Assembly (NCBI RefSeq): GCF_014648995.1
Contig: NZ_BMSE01000015.1
Coordinates: 174,893-238,892 of the forward strand
Reading direction: 5' to 3'
Source of the DNA: Streptomyces massasporeus
GTDB taxonomy: Bacteria; Actinomycetota; Actinomycetes; Streptomycetales; Streptomycetaceae
Length of the DNA stretch: 64,000 nt
Made by a program: the position numbers and the translations under genes. Under the pieces are notes generated by a model that was given only the letters and a program-made list of their open reading frames with translations, was not told the origin of the DNA and did not search any database. This document shows, in pieces, positions 1 to 7,851 of this stretch; the first letter of the stretch is position 1; each line of letters begins with the position of its first letter.

Positions 1-1
1 C

Positions 2-262
2 CCGGAGCGGGTACGCGCCGATCTCGACGCGCTGGACGAGGGATTCGCCCGACACGGCATCGACGGCCTGACCACCCGGACCCGGGCCTACCAACCGCTG
101 TCGGGGACCGTCGGGCATCCGGTCCTGCGGGGCTGGGTGTGTCCGGCAGCGCACCGCTGCTCCCGGTTCACCCGGCACGACACCGGGACCCCGGGCGGGG
201 ACGCCGGGCCCGTGTGCGAGGCACTGGGGACGCCGCTGGTGCGGGTGGAGATCCCCCTGTGA
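2..262 (+). CDS. Hypothetical protein, 5'-truncated by window edge
   Basis: The window starts inside this gene. The frame is open from base 2 to the TGA at 260-262, leaving the last 86 residues. They include a Cys-Pro-x3-His-x-Cys stretch (WVCPAAHRCSRF) and one later Cys (GPVCEA), which together could form a small metal-binding knuckle; that is inference. I do not recognise the family. The TGA overlaps the GTG of the next gene in a GTGA, so the two are probably translationally coupled and work together. The missing N-terminal part would be needed to name it. Confidence 0.5.
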   Translation, partial: PERVRADLDALDEGFARHGIDGLTTRTRAYQPLSGTVGHPVLRGWVCPAAHRCSRFTRHDTGTPGGDAGPVCEALGTPLVRVEIPL

Positions 263-1212
263 ACACCTTCCTGGGAGAACTCGGCCGGAAGCTGGCCGAA
301 CGCTGGGTGACGCTGCTCCTGCTGCCGGGCGCGCTGTACGTGGCCGTGGTGACGGCCGCGTCGGTGCTCGGCCAAGGCAGGGCGCTGGACCTGCGCGGGC
401 TGAGCTCCTGGATCGACGGCCTCGCAGCGGCGCGGGGCGCCGGTCAGGTCGGGATCGTGGTCCTCGTGGCGGCCGGCGCACTGACGGCTGCCACGGGCGC
501 GGGGCTCTGCGCGGCAGCACTCGGCGAGGGCGTGGCGCTGCTGTGGGCGGTGGAGGGGCGGCGCGGCCCGGGGCGGTGGCTGGCCGACCGGCGCCGGCAG
601 CGGTGGCAGCGGGCCTACGCGGAGGTCGTCGCGGCGCGCCGGGCGGTGGCGCTGAGCGCCGTACCTCCGCACGGGGCGGACCCGGAAGCGCGCGCGGCGC
701 TGCGGGCGTCGCTGGACCGCTGCCGTCGGATCTGTCCGGTGCCGGCCGACCGTCCGACATGGATCGGGGACCGGCTGCGGGCGGTGGACCTGCGGGTCCA
801 CCACGCGTACCGGGTCGACCTGGAAGCGCTCTGGCCGAGACTGTGGCTGGCGCTGCCGGACCCGGCGCGCACCGAGCTGACGGACGCGTACGCCGCGTAC
901 CGGGCGAACGCCCGGCTGACGGGCTGGGGCCTGATGTACTTCCTGGTGGCGCTGTGGTGGTGGCCCGCCGCACTCGTAGCCGCCGTCACGCTCACCACGG
1001 CATGGATCCGCGCCCGGGGCGCGGCGGAGTCGCTGGCGGACCTGGTGGAGGGGGCGGTGGACCTGTACGGGCGCGACGTGGCGACGACGCTCGGGGTACT
1101 GCCGGACGGCGAGGGCCTGGACCGCGCGTCGGGCGACGCGGTGAGCGCGCTGCTGCGCAAGGACGGGGCGCTGCACCCGGAACCGCCGGATCCGCCCGCT
1201 GGCCCGCTGTAG
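259..1212 (+). CDS. Integral membrane protein, function unknown
   Basis: The frame extends upstream to 139, but the GTG at 259 is preferred because it overlaps the stop of the preceding gene as GTGA and is followed directly by protein-like sequence (MNTFLGELGRKLAERWVTLL). The product has 317 residues. Hydrophobic segments lie at about 16-38, 63-86 and 224-247, the last with a tryptophan-rich core (ALWWWPAAL). An Arg-rich cytoplasmic-type stretch lies between the second and third. I cannot assign a family. Coupling to the Cys/His-containing upstream gene suggests a two-component membrane module. Confidence 0.65.
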   Translation: MNTFLGELGRKLAERWVTLLLLPGALYVAVVTAASVLGQGRALDLRGLSSWIDGLAAARGAGQVGIVVLVAAGALTAATGAGLCAAALGEGVALLWAVEGRRGPGRWLADRRRQRWQRAYAEVVAARRAVALSAVPPHGADPEARAALRASLDRCRRICPVPADRPTWIGDRLRAVDLRVHHAYRVDLEALWPRLWLALPDPARTELTDAYAAYRANARLTGWGLMYFLVALWWWPAALVAAVTLTTAWIRARGAAESLADLVEGAVDLYGRDVATTLGVLPDGEGLDRASGDAVSALLRKDGALHPEPPDPPAGPL

Positions 1213-1364
1213 CAGCGTGGTGGAGCATCGCGACTTGAGACTTTGTGCAGGCCGGTCTCCGGATGAGGCTGCGCACGGCTGCACCGACCGACCCTGGTGA
1301 TGAGTTTTCGCGCCCGCACCCGTCACACCTACGACGGGACGCCACGAGGCGGAGGGATGACGTG

Positions 1365-2363
1365 ATGAGTGCGGACACGCGGCTGGAGGAACTGGGCGCG
1401 AGCGGTCTGGACGAGGTCGACGAGCAGGTGTTCTCGGGGCTGGCGGAGCGGCACCGGCGGGAGCTGCACGTGCACTGCTACCGGATGCTCGGGTCGTTCG
1501 AGGACGCCGAGGACACCGTGCAGGAGACGTTCCTGCGCGCCTGGCGGCGGCGGGAGACCTTCGAGGGGCGTTCGACGTTCCGGGCCTGGCTGTACCGGAT
1601 CGCCACCAACGCCTGCCTGGACCTGCTCGCCAAGGTCCGCCCGGAGCCTGCCACCGGCGGCGAGGTGCTGTGGCTGCAGCCCTACCCGGACCGGCTGCTC
1701 GACGAGCTGCCCGCGGGCGGCGCCGACGAGCCGGAGACCGTCGCCGTCGCGCGGGAGACGATCGAGCTGGCATACCTCGTGGCGGTCCAGCACCTCGCGC
1801 CGCGCCCGCGGGCCGTGCTGATCCTGCGGGACGTGCTCGGCTGGCCTGCGAAGGACGTCGCGGAATGTCTGGGCGACTCCGTCAACTCCGTGAACAGCGC
1901 ATTGCAGCGGGCCCGCGCCGGCATGCGGGAGCACCTGCCCGCCGAGCGGCAGGACTGGAGCGGCGGCGATCAGGACGCACAGACGCGTGAGCTGGTACGG
2001 CGCTACACCGACGCCAGCGTGGCCACGGACATCGACCGGCTCACCACGCTGCTGCGCGAGGACGTCCGCTGCTCGATGCCGCCCACACCGGGCCTCTGCA
2101 TCGGCCGCGACACGGTGGTGAACGACTGGATCACAAGCGGTTTCGAGGACATGAAGGGCCTGCGCGCCGTCCCCACCTCCGTGAACCGGCAGCCCGCCCT
2201 CGCCTTCTACCTCTGGCAGAAGCAGCAGGGCGCGTACCTGCCGCTGACGATCGACGTCCTGCGCGTCACCGGCGGGCTGATCACGGAGATCATCACGTTC
2301 CACGACGACCAGTTCGAGCGGCTCGGCCTGCCGGAGCGCCTGACGGCGGAGGGCACGGAGTAG
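1365..2363 (+). CDS. ECF sigma factor with SnoaL-like C-terminal domain
   Basis: This 332-residue protein has a sigma-70 region 2 at about 24-95 (HCYRMLGSFEDAEDTVQETF, FRAWLYRIATNACLD) and a region 4 helix-turn-helix at about 137-190 (LAPRPRAVLILRDVLGW, CLGDSVNSVNSALQRAR). The last 125 residues resemble the SnoaL/NTF2-like extension found in SigG-like (TIGR02960-type) and SigJ-like extracytoplasmic sigma factors, where it adjusts activity instead of an anti-sigma factor. The start is the ATG at 1365 behind GGAGG at 1351-1355; an upstream in-frame start at 1245 lacks this. No anti-sigma gene is adjacent, which fits self-regulation by the tail. Confidence 0.9.
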   Translation: MSADTRLEELGASGLDEVDEQVFSGLAERHRRELHVHCYRMLGSFEDAEDTVQETFLRAWRRRETFEGRSTFRAWLYRIATNACLDLLAKVRPEPATGGEVLWLQPYPDRLLDELPAGGADEPETVAVARETIELAYLVAVQHLAPRPRAVLILRDVLGWPAKDVAECLGDSVNSVNSALQRARAGMREHLPAERQDWSGGDQDAQTRELVRRYTDASVATDIDRLTTLLREDVRCSMPPTPGLCIGRDTVVNDWITSGFEDMKGLRAVPTSVNRQPALAFYLWQKQQGAYLPLTIDVLRVTGGLITEIITFHDDQFERLGLPERLTAEGTE

Positions 2364-2401
2364 CCCCTGGCCCCGACCGGTGCCGCCGTCGGGCGCCGTA
2401 C

Positions 2402-2880
2402 TCAGAGCTCGCCCACCAGCACGATGACGAGGGCGGGCAGCGTGATGAAGACGGTGCCGAGGTGGGAGCCGACGACGACGGGATACCCCTGCGCCGGCGT
2501 GAGGATGCCCGCTCCGGCGAAGGGGACCAGCACGGACGTGGGGGTGGTCGAGGACTGGGTGACACGGTTCCCCCATGCCTGACGCCATAGCCAGGTAGGC
2601 GTTGCGGCCGACGGCCTTGATCAGAATGTCGCGGACCCGGCCGACCATCGGCAGTGTGAGCAGCTTTCCCGGGTAGTGGACGGCCACCAGTGGAAATGGG
2701 CCGGGTTCGGCGGCCAGTCCGTGCCGGACAGCGCATCGGTCAACGCCCCGCTGATGTGTTGCGGCGGATGCCCGGTCAGCTAGACCGGGAAGAGGATCAG
2801 CAGCGCGAGCCAGTTGTAGAAATCGTGGACGGTCGAGGCGCCGAGCGCCCTGCGGAACTCTGTGACTGATGATGCTCATG
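2402..2880 (-). pseudogene. Na/Pi-cotransporter family (NptA-like) remnant
   Basis: Three minus-strand frames together give recognisable parts of a sodium/phosphate symporter. First comes a segment reading FRRALGASTVHDFYNWLALL, ending in an in-frame TAG. Then, in another frame, comes LLTLPMVGRVRDILIKAVG. Finally a third frame has the family's Gln-Ser-Ser-Thr-Thr motif (TQSSTTPTSVLVPFAGAGIL) and a normal hydrophobic end before TGA. The stop and at least two frame changes make this non-functional. Only about half of a full-length protein is covered. Confidence 0.7.
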
Positions 2881-3255
2881 GCACAGATCAGCAGATGGAT
2901 CAGCTCGGCGAGCCGACGGCTTTGGTCCATGCGGGGAGCCGGACTGCTGCGGCGCCGCTCTCGGCGCCGGGTTCCGTGGGTGCCGAGCCGTCGGATCCAC
3001 CGACACTGCCCAGGTCATGCGTCCGACGGCGAAGGGCGGCACCACCCTGCTTGTCGGACCGGGTGACACGGCGTCAGCCATCGATACACGCATTCATGAA
3101 CTTGCGTACAACCTCACCCGGTCCAGGGCTTCCTGTTTCGCACGCGCGTTTGATGTGGCGAATAGGGGTCATCCGCATGCCAAGCCTGCCTCCCAACGGG
3201 GCGGCGCCGACAGCATCATGCGGGGACACGACGCGGGCGACGAGGAGTGAACGCG
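2881..3255. other. Gap without a supported gene
   Basis: Open frames here have no recognisable domain. The segment probably holds the lost 5' part of the decayed Na/Pi transporter on the minus strand and the promoter of the gas vesicle gene on the plus strand. A GAGGAG ribosome site ends it at 3241-3246. Confidence 0.4.
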
Positions 3256-3639
3256 ATGACCGTCGCGACACAGCAGGGTGGCGGGGGCGGTTCCAGCGGC
3301 CTCTACGACGTTCTTGAGCTCATTCTCGACCGCGGGCTGGTGATTGACGCGTTTGTGCGCGTCTCCCTCGTCGGTATCGAGATCCTCAAGATCGACATAC
3401 GGATCGTGGTGGCCAGCGTGGACACCTACCTGCGCTTCGCCGAGGCGTGCAACCGTCTCGATCTGGAGGCGGGTCCCCGCAAGCCGGCAGGGCTCACGGA
3501 ACTCGCGGGGAAGGTTACCGAGTCCGGCGCCCGCGGCAAGACCAAGGGCGTCCTGTCCGGTGCTGCGGAGACTATCGCCGACGCCTTCCAGCAGACCCGA
3601 GACGAAGGCCGGAATCGTCAGTCGGGACGAGGCCGCTAG
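3256..3639 (+). CDS. gvpA: Gas vesicle structural protein GvpA family
   Basis: The 127-residue product carries the hallmark GvpA/GvpJ core: an amphipathic helix (LYDVLELILDRGLVIDAFVR), then VSLVGIEILKIDIRIVVASVDT, then YLRFAEA. GvpA polymerises into the shell of gas vesicles. The ATG at 3256 sits nine bases after GAGGAG and is preferred over the GTG at 3247, which touches that site. The basic C-terminal tail from about residue 75 is longer than in minimal GvpA. In Streptomyces gvp genes normally form a cluster with gvpF, gvpG, gvpK, gvpL and others; none is here, so the gene is an orphan and may not make vesicles alone. Confidence 0.85.
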   Translation: MTVATQQGGGGGSSGLYDVLELILDRGLVIDAFVRVSLVGIEILKIDIRIVVASVDTYLRFAEACNRLDLEAGPRKPAGLTELAGKVTESGARGKTKGVLSGAAETIADAFQQTRDEGRNRQSGRGR

Positions 3640-3881
3640 TAAGGCGGTGCAGGGCGCGGTGGCCATGCCGGGGCGCCGCGGCGCGCCGTGCTGGGCTCGC
3701 GGGGCACCAGGACACCTCCGGTCCGCAGGCGGTGGAGGAGGCGGAGGCACAGCCGTCTTCACCTCCGACGCCGGGACAGCAGTGTGCTTTCCCGCGAGCA
3801 ATCGTGCTCCCGTTCAGCTGAGTCGCAGGGCCGAGGCCGTGCCGCTTCGCATCCGCATGTGAGGGGTCTGGACGGCTCCTT

Positions 3882-4445
3882 TTACCGCGCTGCGATGTCT
3901 TTGAGCCAGTCCTCGACAGTGAGGACATCTGCCCACTGCGGGAACAGCTTTTCAGTGAGCATCGTGTGCACTTCGGGGTCGGTGTCGAGGCAGGCGTCCG
4001 TCAGGACGGTGAGGCCGAAGTCCAGGTCGATGGCGTGCCACAAGGTGGACAGCACTACGGCACTGGTGGCGATGCCGGTGAGGACAAGGCTGTCGATGTC
4101 CCGCGCCCTGAGGACCAGGTCGAGGTCGCTGCCCGAGAAGGCGCTTCCCCGCCTTTTGGTGATCACGACGTCGCCCTCCTCGGGCGCGACGTCGTGATGG
4201 ATCTCGGTGCCAGGGGCACCCTCGGCGAAGAGGCCGGCCCGTACGGCGTTGGTGATCACCTTGTTGCGAGGGCTGACTTCCGAATCGCCCGGTCGTAACG
4301 CGATCTTGACGTAGATCACGGTGATGCCGGCAGCCCGGGCACCGTCAATCGCTCTGCGCAAGCGTGGCAGATATCCGGAACCGTCATCGGCGATCGCCAC
4401 GACGTCCTGTTGCACGTCCATCACCAGAAGTGCACTGTTGCCCAT
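3882..4445 (-). CDS. Isochorismatase-fold hydrolase without catalytic Cys
   Basis: The 187-residue protein has the isochorismatase/cysteine-hydrolase fold: an N-terminal strand ending in the catalytic Asp (LLVMDVQQDV), a Lys at about 97 (VVITKRRGSAFSG), and the nucleophile loop at about 122-132. That loop normally reads GxxTxxCVxxT; here it is GIATSAVVLST, so the Cys is replaced by Val. Related enzymes such as PhzD also lack this Cys and cleave isochorismate ethers, so the protein may still be active on a vinyl-ether substrate or may only bind ligand. That is inference. It is monocistronic and diverges from the gene at 4584. Confidence 0.8.
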   Translation of the reverse strand: MGNSALLVMDVQQDVVAIADDGSGYLPRLRRAIDGARAAGITVIYVKIALRPGDSEVSPRNKVITNAVRAGLFAEGAPGTEIHHDVAPEEGDVVITKRRGSAFSGSDLDLVLRARDIDSLVLTGIATSAVVLSTLWHAIDLDFGLTVLTDACLDTDPEVHTMLTEKLFPQWADVLTVEDWLKDIAAR

Positions 4446-4583
4446 GCTCGCCGACCTCTTCTCCCTTGGGAAACAAGCAGAAGTCTGGTGGATGAGCCGA
4501 GCCGCAGTGAAGGGTTTTGAGATCCTCTTCAGCCTCGCTCATGGCGCGTATCGACCGGCTGGTCGTGTCTTGGAGAGAGAAAG

Positions 4584-5390
4584 GTGGCACTGCGTCCTCA
4601 CGCACTGTTGCCCGGGCGGTACGACCACCAGAAGGTCCTGGCGACCACTGTGGACGCCTGGGGTCGAGCTCTCTGGTTGATCTGCCCCGATGCGGAACTC
4701 CACCCACGTTCGTACGGCAGGCCCTACCCGCAGCCCCGTAGCAGCCCGTACGACGCGCTCTTGGTCATCGACAGCGGCGGCAGTGTCCGTGAACAGTTCT
4801 GGCGTGACATGAGTTTGCGGGTGACCCCTCTCGACGCGCTGCCCGATGGGCGGTTCGTTGTGCAGGGCCACACTGCCGCAGGGGATCGGAACGCGCAGAT
4901 CGTCGGGAGGGACGGGCGACGCCGCCGCAGCTTCACGATGGGCCGTGCGGTCGAGTTCCTGATGGCGGATCGGCGGCACCACGTATGGAGTGCGTATGTC
5001 GATGATGTTGACGACGGTGTCGCCTGGGCCAACTACTACCCGACCTTCCCGTTGCTCGAGGTCCGGAGCAACGGGGGAAGTCGGCTGCGGAGCACCCCGG
5101 TGACCGCTCCCGCGGGGATGGCCGTGCACGAAGGGCACGTAACGATGTCGGGTGGCGACCGGCAGCCAGATCGCCTGCACCGTTGTCGCCTGACGGAGCT
5201 TGAGGCCCTCTGGGTAGAGGAAGCCCGTCTCACCCTCCCCAACGGCGCACCACTCGAGCGATACGCACGTCCCATAGGACGAGGCCGGCATTTGTACCTG
5301 CGTGGAACGTCACCCAGACAGTGGTGCGTGATGGGTGCCTGGTGCCGCATCAGGCAACGTTCGCCCTGGGCGGTCTGCGACGATGACTCT
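4584..5390 (+). CDS. Hypothetical protein, open into the glyoxalase gene
   Basis: The frame starts at GTG 4584 behind a purine-rich GGAGAGAGAAAG site and encodes about 269 residues with repeated short beta-type segments (ALWLICPDAELH, VDDVDDGVAWANYYPTFPLL, ARPIGRGRHLYLRG). This resembles secreted or cytosolic beta-propeller-like hypothetical proteins, but I cannot name a family. There is no stop before the glyoxalase starting at 5391 in the same frame. Residues after about 250 look unlike the rest, which suggests a lost stop or a small indel near 5320. The true product is therefore either this protein with a frayed end or a 379-residue fusion. Confidence 0.5.
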
Positions 5391-5723
5391 ATGGACGAGG
5401 AAGTCATCCCCATTCTTCGCGTCGAGGACGCTGCGGCGGCGGTCGCGTGGTACGAGCGACTGGGCTTCGCCAAGCAGTGGGAACACCGCTTCGAACCGGG
5501 ACTTCCCGCGTTCGTCGAGGTCGCCCGGGGCGGGGTGCGGTTGTTCTTGTCCGAGCACACGGGCGACGCCCGCCCCGACACGTTGGTCTACCTCCGCATT
5601 CGTGATGTCGAGGCCGTCGCCTCCGAGTTCGGTGTGCAGGCAACGGACGCTCCGTGGGCGCGTGAGATTGAGCTGCGCGACCCTGACGGCAACCGGCTTC
5701 GGATCGGCACACCGACGGAATGA
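5391..5723 (+). CDS. Glyoxalase/bleomycin-resistance family protein
   Basis: The 110-residue unit from the ATG at 5391 is a complete single vicinal-oxygen-chelate domain: an opening beta strand (VIPILRVEDAAAAVAWYERL), GLPAFVEVARGGVRLFLSEH in the middle, and the family ending EIELRDPDGNRLRIGTP. Such proteins bind metal and either detoxify aldehydes or sequester drugs such as bleomycin. His/Glu candidates include the Glu in ELRDPDG. No clear ribosome site precedes the ATG, and the frame is open upstream, so it could be translated as the tail of the preceding ORF. Confidence 0.75.
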   Translation: MDEEVIPILRVEDAAAAVAWYERLGFAKQWEHRFEPGLPAFVEVARGGVRLFLSEHTGDARPDTLVYLRIRDVEAVASEFGVQATDAPWAREIELRDPDGNRLRIGTPTE

Positions 5724-5753
5724 CACTCGCCGGCAGCGCGCGGCAGGGAAGCT

Positions 5754-5864
5754 GTGCTGGTGGCTGAGCGAGTACGGGTCCGCGAGATCGAGGACGACGA
5801 GGGGCAGCGCCTGCTGCGGATCATCCGCCGGGGCGGCGGGTCGGTGGTGACCTGGCGGCGGGCC
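5754..5864 (+). pseudogene. IS630-family transposase N-terminal remnant
   Basis: A GTG-initiated frame reads LVAERVRVREIEDDEGQRLL followed by RIIRRGGGSVVTWRRA, the usual first 36 residues of actinobacterial IS630-type transposases (the start of the helix-turn-helix). After about 5864 the similarity stops. The DDE domain is absent, so this is a scar. Confidence 0.6.
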
Positions 5865-5994
5865 CGACTTCGCCAGAGCGAGCCGGTCCCGGCACGACTT
5901 CGGTCTGTCTGCGGGGCAGGGTCCTCGACCGAGGATGGCTGCCGCTGGATCCCCGCGGGCTTCCGCGCCGATCGTGGTTGCCTGCGGTCGGTAC

Positions 5995-6474
5995 TCACTC
6001 CGGCTTGGGCCGGGATCGCAGGTGCTGCATCTGGGCGTGGCTGAGGTCGTGTGCCTGCCGCATGTGACGGGTGATCACCTCGAGCTCATCTTCGGTGTGG
6101 TCGTCGAGCAGTGCCTGCCAGGCCACGCCGAGGTCGTCCCAGACCGCGGTGACACGGGCCACGCGTTCGGGCACGAGGGCGACCAGGACGCGGCGGCGGT
6201 CCTGCTGGTCTGGGGTGCGGACCACGTAGCCGCCTCGTTCGAGCCGGTCCACCAGCCGTGTGGCAGAGCCCGTGGTCAGGCCCGTCATGTCGGCGATCTG
6301 CTTCACGGTGAGTGGCCCGGGTTCGGCCGTCAGCAGACTCAGACACTGCACGTCGGTCGCATGCAGTCCGAGGTGGTCGGCAAGAGCCTGGTTGAACAGC
6401 ACATACGCCGCCAGGTAGCGGCGGGATTCCATCGACAACTCCTCGTACAACCGGGCCCGACGTGACTCCGTCAC
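5995..6474 (-). CDS. MarR-family transcriptional regulator
   Basis: The 159-residue protein is a MarR winged-helix regulator: helix-turn-helix at about 45-75 (LTVKQIADMTGLTTGSATRL), the DNA-recognition helix, and the wing DQQDRRRVLVAL. The GTG at 6474 is preferred to the ATG at 6510 because it has an AGGTG-type site upstream and leaves a perfect palindrome (6493-6509) in the untranslated region. It is divergent from the NmrA-like gene at 6572, the classical layout in which a MarR protein represses both itself and its neighbour and releases DNA when a small molecule binds. Confidence 0.88.
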   Translation of the reverse strand: MTESRRARLYEELSMESRRYLAAYVLFNQALADHLGLHATDVQCLSLLTAEPGPLTVKQIADMTGLTTGSATRLVDRLERGGYVVRTPDQQDRRRVLVALVPERVARVTAVWDDLGVAWQALLDDHTEDELEVITRHMRQAHDLSHAQMQHLRSRPKPE

Positions 6475-6492
6475 CTGGATCACCTTTCTATT

Positions 6493-6551
6493 TGCTGCGC
6501 GACGCAGCATTCTATAGCCTACTGCGTGGCACAGTTAATGCGTCGCGCAGC
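6493..6551. promoter_or_regulatory. MarR operator pair in divergent promoter
   Basis: The sequence TGCTGCGCGACGCAGCA at 6493-6509 is a perfect 7-3-7 palindrome. A second site at 6539-6551 (TGCGTCGCGCAGC) is the exact reverse complement of 6494-6506. The two lie 45 bases apart between the MarR gene and the NmrA-like gene. This is what is expected of a MarR binding region controlling both promoters; binding itself is inferred. Confidence 0.7.
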
Positions 6552-6571
6552 TATTCGACCCAGGGGGACCC

Positions 6572-7453
6572 ATGCTCACCATCGCCGTCACCGGGGCCAC
6601 CGGAGCCCAGGGCGGGGCCACCGCCCGCGCGCTGCTTGCCGCCGGCCACCGGGTGCGCGCGCTCACCCGCCGGCCCGGCTCGCCCGCCGCCGACACCCTG
6701 CGCGGCCTCGGAGCAGAGGTGCACCGCGCCGACTTCGACGACCGCGCGTCCCTGGACGAGGCCCTCGCCGGGGCGGACTCGCTCTTCGCCGTCACCACTC
6801 CCTTCGAAGCCGACACCGCCGTCGAAGCCCGGCAGGGCAAGACCATCGTCGACGCCGCGGCGGCCGCCCGCCTCGGGCACGTCGTGCTCACCTCCGCCGC
6901 CCACGCCGACCGCGGCACCGGCGTGCCGCACTACGAGAGCAAGTATCTGGTCGAGCAGCACCTGCGTGCTTCGGGCCTGCCCTGGACGGTGATCGCCCCG
7001 GCGGCGTTCATGGACAACTACGCCAGCGGCTGGACCCTCGACGGCCTGCGCGACGGCTCCTTCGCCTGGCCCATGCCCGCCGACCGGCCGCTCACGTTCA
7101 TCTCCGCCGACGACATCGGCGCATTCGCCGCGCTGGCCTTCCAACGCCGCGACGAGTTCACCGGACGACGCATCGACATCGCCTCCGACGAGCGCACGCC
7201 GGGCCAGGTCGCGGAGAGCCTCGCCGCGGCCACCGGCCGCCCGGTGACCCATCAAGAGGTGCCTCTGGCTTACGTACGGACCCGGTCCGCAGACCTGGCT
7301 GCCATGTTCGAGTACTTCACCACCTCGGGCCTCGACGTCGACGTCGCCGGGCTGCGCCGCGAGTACCCCGAAGTCGGCTGGCACAGCTTCACCGAGTGGG
7401 CCGACGCCCAGGACTGGACCATGCTCCTGGCCTCTGCGCCGGCACATCAGTGA
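6572..7453 (+). CDS. NmrA-like NAD(P)-binding oxidoreductase
   Basis: The 293-residue protein begins with a Rossmann fold (TIAVTGATGAQGGATARALL), the glycine motif of the atypical short-chain dehydrogenase/NmrA group. It continues with HVVLTSAAHADRGTG and an HYESKYLVEQHLRASGLPWT segment typical of NmrA/HSCARG proteins, which bind NADP and may act as redox sensors or quinone reductases. The canonical Tyr-x3-Lys appears as Tyr-Glu-Ser-Lys. The start is the ATG at 6572 behind AGGGGGA. It is the likely target of the divergent MarR repressor, so it is probably induced by a toxic or redox-active compound. Confidence 0.85.
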   Translation: MLTIAVTGATGAQGGATARALLAAGHRVRALTRRPGSPAADTLRGLGAEVHRADFDDRASLDEALAGADSLFAVTTPFEADTAVEARQGKTIVDAAAAARLGHVVLTSAAHADRGTGVPHYESKYLVEQHLRASGLPWTVIAPAAFMDNYASGWTLDGLRDGSFAWPMPADRPLTFISADDIGAFAALAFQRRDEFTGRRIDIASDERTPGQVAESLAAATGRPVTHQEVPLAYVRTRSADLAAMFEYFTTSGLDVDVAGLRREYPEVGWHSFTEWADAQDWTMLLASAPAHQ

Positions 7454-7851
7454 TCTCTGTTCTCCCTGCTGCACTGACCCTTGGTCGAGCACGATCACCT
7501 CGCCCAGTGCTTGCGCCGGCGAGTGGCCTCGTTGTTGGCCGGACAAGCCTGTCCGGTAAGGAACCGCCGACATCGTGGCGTGGAAACCCAGCAGGCCGGC
7601 GTGGGGGTTGGGCGTCTTTTGCTGGATCGTACCTTTTGGGGCGGCGTGTTCGGTGTTGACGGCAGGCCGAGCGGCCGAGCCGGGAACAGCGGGTCCGGTC
7701 GGCAGGGTTGTATCGACCGAGGGCCGGCGCCGCATGAGCGGGGGAAGCATGGAGACGGCAAGGTCGTCCGCTCACCAGGTTCCGGGCCTCAGGGTTCGCG
7801 GTAGCCGCCGCGCGCTTTGATCATGACGTATCTCTTCGAGAGGACTGTTAC
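7454..7851. other. Intergenic region with an 18-bp inverted repeat
   Basis: No protein in any frame is convincing. CCGGACAAGCCTGTCCGG at 7539-7556 is a perfect 7-4-7 inverted repeat, 90 bases after the NmrA-like gene. It is followed by no T run, so it may be a factor-independent terminator of the Streptomyces type or an operator. The last part holds the promoter of the deacetylase. Confidence 0.4.

Noticed and set aside
139..258. Upstream extension of the membrane protein gene at 259
   Set aside because: It overlaps the preceding gene in another frame and is Arg/Pro-rich. The GTGA overlap start is much more plausible.
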